A DNA stretch of 64,000 nt from positions 3,732,501 to 3,796,500 of the forward strand of contig OU964924.1 in the NCBI GenBank assembly GCA_918807975.1, given 5' to 3'. This document shows positions 48,863 to 60,120 of this stretch, piece after piece. Each line of letters begins with the position of its first letter. The stretch's first letter is position 1. Below the pieces are notes generated by a model that was not told where the DNA came from, ran no database searches, and was given only the letters and a program-made list of their open reading frames with translations. The position numbers were made by a program, and so were the translations under genes. The stretch comes from Aplidium turbinatum (taxonomy: Eukaryota; Chordata; Ascidiacea; Aplousobranchia; Polyclinidae).

Positions 48863-49734
48863 GCCTATAACCATAAGGCCCCATACATCCTGCGTACCCT
48901 ACTAGGTAAGATCAGAACTTGGTGGCATATGCCTACAAGAAGTTTTTAAACTAAATTGACAAAACAGTGGAAAAAGGTGGAATGCTACTGACTGTCCGAT
49001 TAATTCAAAGTATTGGACTTCTACCCAGAAAGGCATGAAGCATTGCTAAGAAACAAACTGAAGACAAACGATAAGTAGAGGCGGGGGTAAATTTTAATTT
49101 TAACTTTAGTCTTGAATTTAGAATGCAACAGGATGTTCTAAAACCTCTGGAAAATATTTTTTGAAATTTCCGTCCAAACCAAGTCCCTAACGATAACATA
49201 GATATAATAGGTCTAGCCTAAGCAGCCTTTTCTCTCACATTAGAAATAGCCTACTTTTGAGCCCAAAATAATTTTTCTTACCGTCGGATTTTCCGTGAAA
49301 ATATTTATGTGGAATTTGTTTTAAAGGCTACACCTGTTTAATCATGTTATATGGTGTATCGTGAAATTACGTTTTAGACACTGTGAAAAGTTTAATGACA
49401 AGATCCGTTGTAGGCCATGTCCAGGAGGCGAAATTTTTTTCCCACGAACTTTCTGTCTCATTTGCATATTTCTGTAAGTACAGCCATTAGGTCTACTGGT
49501 TACCGCGCGGCGCGCGTAACTGTCTTTTACCGATTTTCGCCCTCACAACAGCCGATACTCACGCTCCATCAGGTCCAAATCTAAACATTGCACCTTACAA
49601 AAACGTAGCCTAGAGACACACCTAGCCTAGTCAAGTTTAAAAAATTTGAGAAAAGAAATTGATTCTGGTCACTTAAAAGTAAGATTTTCCGAATTGACTA
49701 AGAATTAACCCTAACCCATTAACCCTAACCTTAC

Positions 49735-49868
49735 TTTTTTTGAAAAGCTTTGTGCACCGCAAAATTAATGTAAAGAAAAAAAAATTGACTTCGATGGGCG
49801 TCGAACCGATGTCACGAATATAAGGCAAAATACGAAACCACTGAACCAAACACGCCAAAGAAAAATAT
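49735..49868 (-). repeat. tRNA-like SINE head, minus strand
   Basis: The reverse strand reads GGCGTGTTTGGTTCAGTGGT, then ATCGGTTCGACGCCCATCGA. A/B-box spacing is right, but the anticodon arm is AT-rich and irregular. Confidence 0.45.
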
Positions 49869-50081
49869 TTGCATTCACACAGTATAAATACAAACTCTTT
49901 GCGAAGTAACAAAAGAGTTTGTGGAAATTTCGCGTCCACGAGTAGACCTAATGTGTGTAAATTAGTAATGGTTGCTACTATTGCTAAAACAGATAGTGAT
50001 GGCAATCGTTTAATTGTCATTGTGAAACAAATCAAATGTGCATCTATGGCTATAGGGTCAAGGATAGTCAATATCCATGGC

Positions 50082-50596
50082 CAGTGATGTACGCGCATAC
50101 GAAAAATATTGACGCCGTCAGCGTAAACGCAAACGTTCGAAAAACCATACGCCGTATGCGTCAACGTGACTTGTAAAAAAGTTGGCGGCGTCAGCGCATA
50201 CACTAGCGTAAACTCATTTTGTTTGCTAGGTGCCAAACATTCACACGGTACTATAAACCACTCGAAACAAACAAGTTTTATTTTGAATTTCCACGAAGTA
50301 ACACAAGCATCTGAAAGTGTTCATCTGACATTTTGCTGCATTTTGGTTCCAATATGTCTTTGCCCATTGAAAACATTCTTTCAACTGCAGCGCTGGAAGG
50401 TATTGGCGTGTTGTAGCAAAAAAAATACATTAAAAAGTATGCGTTGACGCTATGCGCTAGAAAACAGCGAAAACTTTACGGCGTAGCCTCAAGCGCAAGC
50501 TATCTAAAAAAAATGTGGCCGCAAGCGTTAGCGTAAACAAAAAGTCTACGCTGCAAGTCTGCGGCGTAGAATTTGCGGCGTATACGTACATCTCTG
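50082..50596. mobile_element. hAT-type MITE, copy 2, perfect 8-bp target duplication
   Basis: Same element and orientation as 43358-43867, differing by few substitutions and small indels. TCCATGGC flanks both sides (50074-50081 and 50597-50604). The two copies read as recent. Confidence 0.9.
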
Positions 50597-52134
50597 TCCA
50601 TGGCTGCCTGAGCTATAGATATAGGGCAGGCCTAAAGCTCTCCATTCGCTTATGGGTCAAAAAACAATTGGGAAGAACAAGGTAGGTTTCAAGAAAAAAC
50701 AGTTTTTCAGTCATTAATGCTGCCTTTTCTTGCCTGGAGTGTAATGCCGTGTATTATAAAGGAATTTAAGGAAAGATCTTCTGAAAGTTCTCTTCAGGAT
50801 AAGCGCATTGGCTGCTGTCCTTTTGATAGAGCTTTCTCAACAACCACCTTGCGTCGACAAGCATTCATTACAACAACTTGTTATTGAGAAGCATCTTGAA
50901 CAGCAGTTGTCAGCGTGAGGTTTTTGATTGGTTGTTGCAGCAGAAGCATATCAAAGGCAAGTCAATTTACGTGAATGAACTGAAACCAGCAGATAAAATA
51001 GACAATAGATTAAAGAAATTAGCGAAGAATCTCAGAATGAGGCTTAAATCAAAAATGTAGAGTAAATTTTGCAGACAAAAGCCAAAAACGTTTTATCAGT
51101 TAAATCAGTTATCATAACAAAACAAGCTAATAACAACTTTGTTTTTTTGAAAAGTAGTTTTTAGGGATAGGTTTTGGTCTATTTACGGCGGCTCAAATAC
51201 AACCAGCTTCATACAAACTGTTTGCATTAATTTCACGCTTTTGCGCATGCGCGTAGTCATGCGCACAAATTGAAATGACCACTTTTCGTGTCTTACGATA
51301 AAACCAAAATCAGTAAAATGTTTGCGGCAGTCTTGCAACATATTTTATGTGTTTTAATACAGTAGCAAATAAAATTAAAACTTTAAATGCCATAAACAAA
51401 AAGTGACCTCCATAGAATATTATAGGCAAGTAACAGCAAAAAGTAATCTTCAGAGTGGGGGTGGGGTTGGACGGAAATTTCAAAAAAATTTTCAGAGGTC
51501 TTAGATTCCTCTGTAGTATTCTAAAACCAGGGCTAAAGTTGAATTTGAAAAAAAGACCGATAAACCTCTTCCCCTCCCCCCTCTTACGATAAAACTTATT
51601 TAGTTGCAAAAAGTATCGTAATAAATTAATAAATCAAATCTATCGCAAAGCTTTTGCCGCACAAGTAGGCTACGTACATTTGGCTATCAGTAGCCTACGT
51701 TTTTTTTATGATTCAAGTAGAGGTTAACCGCATTTAAAGATAAAATTAAAGTCTTGAGCTTCAACTAGATTTAAAGTTGCACACGTTGAGCACAGGGCAA
51801 CACTGCATAAGGGTCATGGTAGTTTTCAACAGAAATGTGTTACATCATGCTTCCGACATAATAACAAAATGCTCACCAGAAGAAATTGAAACTGTCAAGA
51901 TGGATTGAACAGACAGAAGGAATGTAATTATATTCAGGAGATTATAAATACAAAATCCATTCATCGTCAAACCTTTCTTCTTTAACCTTAAAGATGCATG
52001 AAGAAAAAGTTAGTAGAATCTAACCATTGAATTGAAATGTGAACCTTGCTGGTTAGAGTCAGATTTCAAAGTAAACCAAGTCTTTTTTTTCTAGAATATG
52101 ATGACGGTGATGATGAATAATGTGTAGGTGTAGC

Positions 52135-52562
52135 CAGTGCCGGTCTTAGGGTATTTCGGGTCCTTTGTGGAATATGCTTTGCGGCCCCAATGACAATTAT
52201 CCAAATCATCGAATTCAGTAGCGTAGCTAGGTATTTTGAAAGGGGAGGGGGGTTAACGGCCGGCGGGCGAGACCCCCAGAGGGAGGGGGTCTGGGGGCCT
52301 CCCGCAGAAATTTTTGAAAAATTACTTTGAATTTGGTGCATTTTGAGAGCATGTTCAACAAACATTTGGGTATGAATATTCCTGTAAAATGGTGCTGTCC
52401 GGTGGCATATCAAAAGGATAAGATCATGTTTTCTTTGGTATTTTTCGGAAATAAAGCTGATCGAGTCTCTATGTTTTCTGCATTTTCTAAGTAAATTGCG
52501 GGCCCCCTAATTTGCGGGCCCTGTGCGATCGCACGGTTTGCACACCCCAAAGACCGGCACTG
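52135..52562. mobile_element. Second hAT-type element, with another repeat inside
   Basis: The ends CAGTGCCGGTCTTAGGG and CCCCAAAGACCGGCACTG are inverted. The flanks GGTGTAGC (52127-52134) and GGCGTAGC (52563-52570) form an 8-bp duplication with one mismatch. Inside, CAGTAGCGTAGCTAGG at about 52216 looks like the terminus of a different element inserted later. Confidence 0.75.
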
Positions 52563-52684
52563 GGCGTAGCCTACATTAATCCGACCTTGCAAATACACCG
52601 TAAATAGTTGCTTTTCTGTGTCTTAGGAGGATGACCAGGGGGGCGATCACCTCAATCAATAGCCTGACAGATTCTCCTTTATGA

Positions 52685-53220
52685 CAGAAGCGAGATGGCC
52701 CAGGGCGTGGATGTTGCTAAATAGCATCTAGACTGGGAGCCAAACGATGCAGTGCAAGATGAGACCTGAAAGGATTGCCACATTGGCAGCTTTTAATCAG
52801 CGTGCATTAACGAATTCTTAGGTTAAAATGTGGAATTGTCGCAATACCTTATGCTATGGCAATCATTATGTTGTTGAAACAAAATTAGCCCAAAATGCAA
52901 AATCATCAACAAGATTTCAAAAAAGTTGCATTTTCAAACTGAATGTTTTGTAAATAAGCTACTGCAAATTGATAAAACAGAGTTTTTTTAACTACGGTAT
53001 TTTGAATGTTAAAATTTTTTTAAAAAACGCCAAAAATATGTCAAAATGCCAAGCTCAAAATAGCCTGCCACAGGTATAACAAACGCAAATTTTTCTAATT
53101 TTGCGTTAAAACTGCCAATATGCCAATCCTTTTCAGGCCTCATCTTACACGGCTGCGTTTTGCTTCCAGTCCAGATGCTATCATAGCGACGTTCACGCCC
53201 AGGGTCACAGCTCGTGAGAT
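52685..53220. repeat. Foldback pair of about 120-bp arms
   Basis: The left arm contains AGCATCTAGACTGGGAGCCA and AAGATGAGACCTGAAAGGAT. The reverse complement of 53095-53215 contains AGCATCTGGACTGGAAGCAA and AAGATGAGGCCTGAAAAGGA. The arms are diverged, with an AT-rich middle. Confidence 0.65.
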
Positions 53221-54414
53221 TATGATAATAATTAATCGCTTGCATAGAAACGACACAAACGTTCACTGTCAAATCTAATTAACAAAACACATTGACCAAC
53301 TAGCTACTTGTATTGTATCATCAAGTTTGCTTATTGCTTAATTTTTAATTACAGTGGTTCTTTTCAATAAAGACCAATTGAATATCATAAGGTCTTTTAG
53401 CACTGTCCTTTTTTAGCCAATTTGCTGCTTCTAGAAATGTTACTCCTTTATAAGAATAAGAGACAAACTTTTCCTGACTTTCCAAATTAAGGAAAATATC
53501 ACAATATAAAAGCTTCAAATAGATATCAAAAATCCTTAGGCTTTTCCACAGGCTTGCGTTGCTGAAAGCAACTTTATGGCTATACCAACCAGCTGATGAT
53601 TTATCTTTATTTTATACAGATGAAAGTAGGTCACGTGATTAGGAAACTGAGGCGATTGCTTGTAAAACATCACCATCACCTACTTCTGCTATCCTCGCAC
53701 CTTTTATTATTCTGCTTGTTGGTTATGATATGCAATTCTTACGAAGAAGAGTTGGGATAAAGGAAAAATATTATCATCATCATCATCGTGTGCCGTCGGG
53801 CCGAAGGCTTCATTTGCCTCAACACGACATGTTTCTCCGACATTATTTTGCTTTATGGAAAAGCCTTAAATAAGGAAAAGTGGTTTGAAATTAATTCTAA
53901 TTTATTTCTGCAACGGTGTTATAAAATTTAAATCATTTTCTGACTAGGGTGTCAATGCTGGAAAAGTTTATTATCTTTCCATGCTCAAGTAAGAGTCAAA
54001 AATCAGTCAGAATGGATCCAAATGATAGCCTAGGTTTTAACGGGTGTTCATTGTTCAGTGAACACCTTAAAATATCTGCAATATAGGCCTATGCTAGTGA
54101 AGCCTACGACCTCATACAAAAAAGAAAGATCTTTTAATAACCTAATTAAAGCATCGGAATTGTAAATTTTAAGGTCATATATTACATAACCATGTTTGTA
54201 AAATTAGGATATTCTGTTGTAATATTTCACACGGTCCCTCGTGCAATTTTGATCTCCTCTGTCCATTAGCTTGATTGCCCGTTTGTTAAGTTATTTATGA
54301 CGTAAGATATAGCCTACTGATGAAGATTTCAAATCGTTTTTGTATTATTTGCTTTGCGCAATAATTGAGGTCGGAAGTTGCAAAATTTTTCTCTTGATTT
54401 ATGTCACTCAACAA

Positions 54415-54478
54415 GCAGAATCACAGTTTTTGTTGATTTAACGTATACAGACAATGAATCAATGAAATTATGAGGAAT
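54415..54478. repeat. Diverged palindromic MITE P
   Basis: TTTTTGTTGATTTAACGTAT then CAGACAATGAATCAATGAAA; weak arms only. Confidence 0.4.
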
Positions 54479-54721
54479 TTTTCTTGCTGAAAAACAATTG
54501 CGTTCGTCATCGTTGTTCCACATTAACAAACATGCCGTTTGCGTTGTTTTTGCATCTAATAACACTGAAATTATGTTGGAACAAAGAACTTGTTTCAATG
54601 CTTGCCTTGCTGTAGCTTTAAAAACTTAATTTACTCGGTATCTTTCAGTGCGACAATTCATCGCTAAAAACGACGTTCTTGGAGTACAGGCTTTGGCAAT
54701 ATACCTTCCATGTAAAGCAGT

Positions 54722-55202
54722 TACCAGCTCAGTGGCCGAGTGGTTATCGCCTTCTGCTTGGGCCGTTGAGAAGACAATTTGGGCCCGGTACCAAAGATCT
54801 TCACACCCCAAATCAAGACACCTCTAAGAAAAAAGCACTAAAACAATATGCGGTCGTTTCTTCAAGTTTCTCGGCCTCTTGGAAAGGTTTAAGGGTGCTT
54901 AAAGTTATCCCGATTTTAGATCCAAAAGTATGGACACGCCTGTTTAGTGTTTACGCCACTGCCTTCGGCTCTGATGCTGGTAGATCTGAGATCGATTCAA
55001 GTCGGATCAAACCGTAGAGTTTAAAAACGGGACCGATTATGTTTTTTCTTGCATTACGTGGTGAGGAAAAGTGGGATAATAACGAAATGACATTGTAAAC
55101 CTGACATAAAGCTAAGTTATGCATAGCCTACTATACATGAACCCTGTCGCTGAAAGACCTTAGCAGTTGTAGAGCGACAATAAATAAACCAGAACGTTAT
55201 TA
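54722..55202 (+). repeat. SINE family B, copy 2, with a 206-bp insert
   Basis: Head CAGCTCAGTGGCCGAGTGGT at the left; the body resumes at 54961 with GCCTTCGGCTCTGATGCTGG and runs to AATAAATAAACCAGAACGTT. GCCTTC flanks the insert (54749-54754 and 54961-54966). Confidence 0.75.
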
Positions 55203-55947
55203 TGTAGAGCAGTAGAATATGTTTTAATCTTAAAGACATCAGTGACATCTTGTTACAAGCGAAGAACACGGAACTGATGTAGTTAATAACAGTGTTGCCC
55301 TAAAAACTCCAATCTGCGTCTTGTTTAACATCAAGATAATCTGAATGTACCAAAAGTTCATAAAATTTAGTCATAGCAAAAAGAAGCTTCTTTAATTTTT
55401 TTGTTAGTTTTATGGGGGAAGGTGAGTTAAGTTGAGCCAGTGGAATCTGAAGCCACCCCCCGTAACTCGAAATATAAAAATCGCATCAACTTGCTACTGC
55501 CACCTACCTGACCGTTTATTTTATATGGAGCTGTTGTGTAAAGATTCTAGGTCTTTGTCTTATAGAAAGACAGAAAAACAGTTTTTAGTGATTTTGAACT
55601 TTAAGTGAGGTTGCTAGCTCATGTATGTCTGAAGAAATTTCAGTTTAACTTTTAGTGGCGGCCTTGAGGTATTGAGCCAGTGATGTAGCCTATAGGTAAG
55701 TTATTGAGCCACCGGCTCAACTTACCTCACTTCAGCTGCCAGTGTTAAATGATGGTGTATGTAGTCATTAAATGGGATGGAATGGGATAGTCATTAAATG
55801 GGATGGAATGATGGTGTAATAGCTAATAAAGTTTATTTCACTCTTTAGTCTAACTCTCTGGAAAAATAATTTGTCCTTTAGTCTATTGAAGTTTGAACTT
55901 ATTTGCAACCTGAAGCCTGCTAGCAACAAGCAAGGGAAACCCAACCT

Positions 55948-56172
55948 GTGCATTGCATTGGTCTAATCGAATACTTCAATGAAGATGGAGAAATTGAGGC
56001 CAAGTTTTTGAGAAAAGTGCCTGAAAAGTCCGAGGAAAAGTTGTCCTTTATCTTGAAAGCAGACAATGAGTGTGCTTTTCTTAAAGAGGATGTCGTAAAG
56101 AAGCTTTCTCACCCGACAACCTGGAGGAACTTTCCGCCGTCAGCAGAAATTCCTGTTTCCATGCTCTTTTGA
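55948..56172 (+). CDS. ORF tail resembling the C-terminus of a transposase-like protein
   Basis: IEYFNEDGEIEAKFLRKVPE, then ADNECAFLKEDVVKKLSHPT. The pattern D(E)DGEIEAKFLRK...V.KLSHPT is like tails of pogo-type and similar transposon proteins, but I see no catalytic domain. Seventy-four codons, probably a last exon or remnant. Confidence 0.35.
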   Translation: MHCIGLIEYFNEDGEIEAKFLRKVPEKSEEKLSFILKADNECAFLKEDVVKKLSHPTTWRNFPPSAEIPVSMLF

Positions 56173-56299
56173 TCAGTGGTATATTGAATCAGTTAAGATC
56201 TGACAGACAAAGGAAATTGATTTAGCAAATTTACATTCGGAGGTTTATTTAATCAGTATTGTGCTATATTAATTTATCGTTTTATTTTCTGTTCTGCAG

Positions 56300-56385
56300 C
56301 TCAGTTAACACAATCTGCTAGTTCTACATTGATTCAACGTCTGTTGACGTTTAATCAACAAAAAAGTAGCGGATTTGTAGGCTGG
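56300..56385. repeat. Palindromic MITE P copy
   Basis: TCTACATTGATTCAACGTCT then GACGTTTAATCAACAAAAAA and GCGGATTTGTAGGCTGG; clear but diverged arms. Confidence 0.65.
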
Positions 56386-56848
56386 AAACTGCGCAATTTC
56401 ACAGTCGAACAGTCACAACAAAATAAATTTATCCTTTCACATGTCGTTGTTTCTTCCTGGTAGCAGCTATGTATTAACTGCCACCCAACCTGTCTTCTTC
56501 CTAACTTTCGACTCAAGTTCCACATGTGATGAGCAAGGCCTATGAGAGGGGGGTACGGAGGGTATGGCGTACCCTTGAGGGCCCAGGACTGTGATTGTTG
56601 GGGAGCCCGAAATTGTGATTTTATAGTTTACGCGCAAAAATGTTCGGTTAAAACCATCCTACACAACTAAGTTCAAGCATAAAAGTTGTTATTCTTTAGT
56701 CCTGGGGGCTCGTAATGTAGAAAATGGGCCGGGAAAGGTAATTGAATGCATTGCGGTGCCCAAAGTGGTAATTTCATGCTTCACGTGCAAAAATGTTTTG
56801 CTATAAACACCCTAAATTAAATCATAAAAGGTAGTTATTTTCCTGCTC

Positions 56849-56862
56849 GGGGGGGGGGGGGG
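56849..56862 (+). repeat. Run of 14 G
   Basis: Homopolymer G14 followed by CATAGTG; assembly length may be unreliable here. Confidence 0.8.
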
Positions 56863-57183
56863 CATAGTGTAGCAAAAGCAGGGTTGAGAAAAACCCGGGC
56901 TTTTTTTAAAAACCCAACCCTCTAGGTGTTTTTTTTTAAAAGCCCGGGTATTTTTGGGCTTTTTTGTGTTTTTTAAACACTTTTCGAAAAAGGTAGTTTC
57001 ACGCTTATTTAACTTCAAAATGAATTTCGGAGTAGAAGCCGGAGAAAATACTTTTGGAGCAGGAGCGCAGCCGGAGTGAAAAATAAGTGACTTCGTTCAC
57101 CTCTGCTAGGCATGTGGTGAATGCAAAAGTTAATGAAGAAAGGTTATTGGTCATATTTTAACCAGCTAACGCGCTAACCAGTC

Positions 57184-57496
57184 GGCAGCAATGGCCGAGT
57201 GGTTAGCGCGTTGGGCTCGCAGTCGAGAGCCTGCATGTTCGACTCCAGCCACCCGCACTGCTGTTGTTTCTCTGGGCAAGAAACTTTACGATAATTGCCT
57301 CTACCCAGTGATCGATTTCGAGTAATGGGTAGTACCAAAATTTAAGTCATAAGTAGAGTAGACAACCGGAAACAGACATTGCCGTCGGCTGCAGCGTGGG
57401 TCAGGTGTATGTCGGAAGGCGTACACCGATGCATAGCGCTCAAGTCCGCTTTCCCGCAATGCAGGATAAAGAAAATTAAATAAAACAAAAAACAAA
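57184..57496 (+). repeat. SINE family C, copy 1
   Basis: Head GGCCGAGTGGTTAGCGCGTT, GGGCTCGCAGTCGAGAGCCT and B box GTTCGACTCC resemble a class II (Leu/Ser-type) tRNA. The body is shared with 58617 and 31229. Confidence 0.85.
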
Positions 57497-57779
57497 TTTG
57501 AGCCTTGGAGTGCTTGACTTGTTGTACCAAATTAGAGTGCTTGACTTGTTGTTCCAGATAGCCTAGCCTACATATAACACTCAGTAACGTTAACGGATTT
57601 AAAGTTTTTTATTAAACACAAACAAAAAAGCAAGAAAAAACCAATAAATCCAACGTTTACAACACCACATGGTGTCCTCATCAGGAATAATTATAGGCTA
57701 CATTTAAGACAAACAAATAAATGAATTTGAAAATTTACATTAAAGCTGTACAACCGACACCTCTCAACAGCACCATCCA

Positions 57780-57905
57780 GGGTATGGGATGGAAGATGGA
57801 ATGGGAGACAGATTTAGGGATGGAAGATGGAAAACGTCAAGGATGGAAACGAATGAAAGATCTTGATGATGGGATGGAAGACAATCTTCCATCATTCCAT
57901 CCCAA
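57780..57905 (+). repeat. GGGATGGAAGATGGAA-type simple repeat
   Basis: Purine-rich GGATGGAAGATGG units repeat with variation, then the inverse ATCTTCCATCATTCCATCCC closes a short hairpin. Confidence 0.7.
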
Positions 57906-58616
57906 TTCCCTCATTAACTTTCTAACGCTTTATCAAGACATGCAAAATATTACGTTGCTTTCTAACCGTAATTAAGCTACTGTAATTTTCTTTATCAATA
58001 TTAGTTACCGGTACATACAATAATAACTTACTTTGTAATGTGGTAGAATTTAGTATCTTATCTCTTTGCAATCTCAACTTACTTGGATGGGGGTGAATGA
58101 TTTTATTCGTTACAATTTTAATTTTCTGCTTGTCTTTTCTTTTTTTTGTCATTAAGCTACTGATACTGCATTGCATGTATGCAATGCAGCTCATTCAATT
58201 TTTTGTGGCTGCCACCCATCAGTACTAGTGTTTTTGTTTGTGAAACTCACGCAGGACTAGCTTCAACCATATCATCCGGTGATGATGACCTTAACTTGTG
58301 CGTTTATTACACCAATTGTCCGCGATGCTTCTCAAGTATTTTCGCTACTTTTTTATCTTCTCCGACGTAGACTTCTACTACTACAGTTTCTTTAACTTTG
58401 CTACGTGTTGTACTTGTATGGTGTGCAATATGTCTAAGCAAACATCATGCGTTTTGTTACAGATAAAGGGGGCCCAGAGTGAGAGGGGGCCCGGAATGAC
58501 TCTTCGTACCCCTAGTGAAAATTTCTCTCAGAGGCCCTGGTGTTGAGTGAAGATAATTGTCAACAAGAGACGGGTTCAATTGTGATGTCGAATAGTCACT
58601 ACACACTCTAATACTC

Positions 58617-58921
58617 GGCAGCAGTGGCCGAGTGGTTAGCGCGTTGGGCTCGCAGTCGAGAGCCTGCATGTTCGACTCCAGCCACCCGCACTGCTGTTGT
58701 TTCTCTGGGCAAGAAACTTTACGATAATTGCCGTCGGCTGCAGTGATCGATTTCGAGTAATGGGTAGTACCAAATTTAAGTCATAAGTAGAGTAGACAAC
58801 CGGAAACAGACATTGCCGTCTGCTGCAGCGTGGGTCAGGTGTACGTCGGAAGGCGTACACCGATGCATAGCGCTCAAGTCCGCTTTCTCGCAATGCAGGA
58901 TAAAGATAATAAAACAAACAA
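58617..58921 (+). repeat. SINE family C, copy 2
   Basis: Same head and body as 57184, with a small local rearrangement where GCCGTCGGCTGCAG replaces CTCTACCC. Confidence 0.85.
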
Positions 58922-59862
58922 ACGTCCGTCCGATAGATTCGCACATCGTAAAAGGTCGAACCACCTTCTCAACAAGTAGCGAAAACACTAGTTAGTAGAT
59001 TAGAGAAAAAATAATGAAAGATTGTCGCTCAAGCGTGACAGTGCATCGCAATGATGACGTCACGACTGCATCACAACCTATGTTACAATATGGGGACAAA
59101 TAGCTGGGCAATAATTTCGTGAGCACATGTATTGCATAACAATTTACATGTAGGCTACCATCGCTACAGCTTTTGTTATTAAACTTAAACGAGTAGCTCA
59201 ACTTGCCTCACACCCCGGCTCAACTTGCCACGTGGGGTAGGTAAGTTGAGCCAAAATAACATAGGCCTAATATATGAAACGTGTTTTTTTCAATATTCTT
59301 ATGAGTTATGAAAAAAAAATATATTTAAGGCCAAACATCAACCATTATGCTGTCACTTTCACTTTTATTGTAAACCAAGCGGTTTTCTTAGTAGAAGCGT
59401 TTAAGTAAAAAGTGGCTCAACTTACCTCATCCTCCCCTTCCTTGAAAATTTAATGATAGTTACTGAATAAAGAATATAAAAGTGATTTCATTATTTTTGG
59501 TCAAAATAATGAAAGACGCTTTCTTTTATCAGATAGCTTAGTATTTTTACAGTAATTGATCTGCCATGAACCGGCTGAGTGGTTTGAATGTCTTGAATAA
59601 CGACCAAAGACCCATTTCTTCACATGTAGGCCTAGCCTCTAAAAGTAAATCGAGCCTCTCTCGAGTGGCAAAGAACTTCAGACCGAGAAGCTCTAAAGAG
59701 GTAATTTAAGAAAGAGTTTTAGACAATATTTAGAGGTGAGTTTCAGTGTACATCGGTCTCCGACAATAGCCTACCCTACGGATGGCACAGCGGTGCAAAA
59801 TCGCTGCAGAAAGCTGGAGTTTTTTGTAGAGCTTCTTGAAGAGTCACCATCGTTAATATCAG

Positions 59863-60120
59863 TGGTTAAACGCCCGACTCAAGATCATGCGGCGCCGGTT
59901 TGGCTCTAGGGGTATGCACTTGAGCAACGTATTACAGGAGTAATCTCCAGTCACAATTCAACGGCACTAGTGGATGGAATAGCTCACAGACAACAACTAT
60001 TGGACACTTCAATCTCGGCTACCCGCCCTGCGCCAAAAGCTCTTACAAGTAGGCTATCTATGCGAACTGCCAGGAATAACATATCAAAGGTTTTGTCAGT
60101 CCGAGAATAAAGAATCAAAC
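59863..60120 (+). repeat. SINE family A, copy 6
   Basis: CGCCCGACTCAAGATCATGC, GGTTTGGCTCTAGGGGTATG and GTCAGTCCGAGAATAAAGAA; older copy. Confidence 0.7.

Larger units (their letters stand above)
55422..59437. mobile_element. Likely 4-kb DNA transposon with GTAAGTTGAGCCA terminal repeats
   Basis: The left end reads GGGGAAGGTGAGTTAAGTTG then AGCCA; the right end is its imperfect inverse. Further copies of the motif lie inside at about 55700-55730 and 59185-59255, a subterminal pattern. Inside are a transposon-like ORF tail, two SINE C copies, a palindromic MITE and low-complexity runs. No target duplication was found, and the ends may come from two related copies instead of one element. Confidence 0.45.

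Noticed and set aside
49283-49420. Possible 5' exon of the protease ending at a GTAAGA donor near 49282
   Set aside because: The frame that would fit the phase of the next exon has an in-frame stop a short way upstream and no signal-peptide pattern.
49700-49730. CCCTAACCCATTAACCCTAACC, telomere-like
   Set aside because: Only a few degenerate units inside an open frame of a SINE-flanking region; similar AACCCTAACC bits occur at 60520. Not a telomeric array.
49673-50236. 188-codon minus-strand ORF
   Set aside because: It spans unrelated parts of a SINE region and the hAT MITE; the shared MQVTLTHTAYGF-like portion simply reflects the twin MITE copies. No splice or family support.
57184-58700. 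Class II tRNA gene candidates in the SINE C heads
   Set aside because: Each head is followed by the same long body, so they are SINE heads and not stand-alone tRNA genes; the acceptor stem is not closed.
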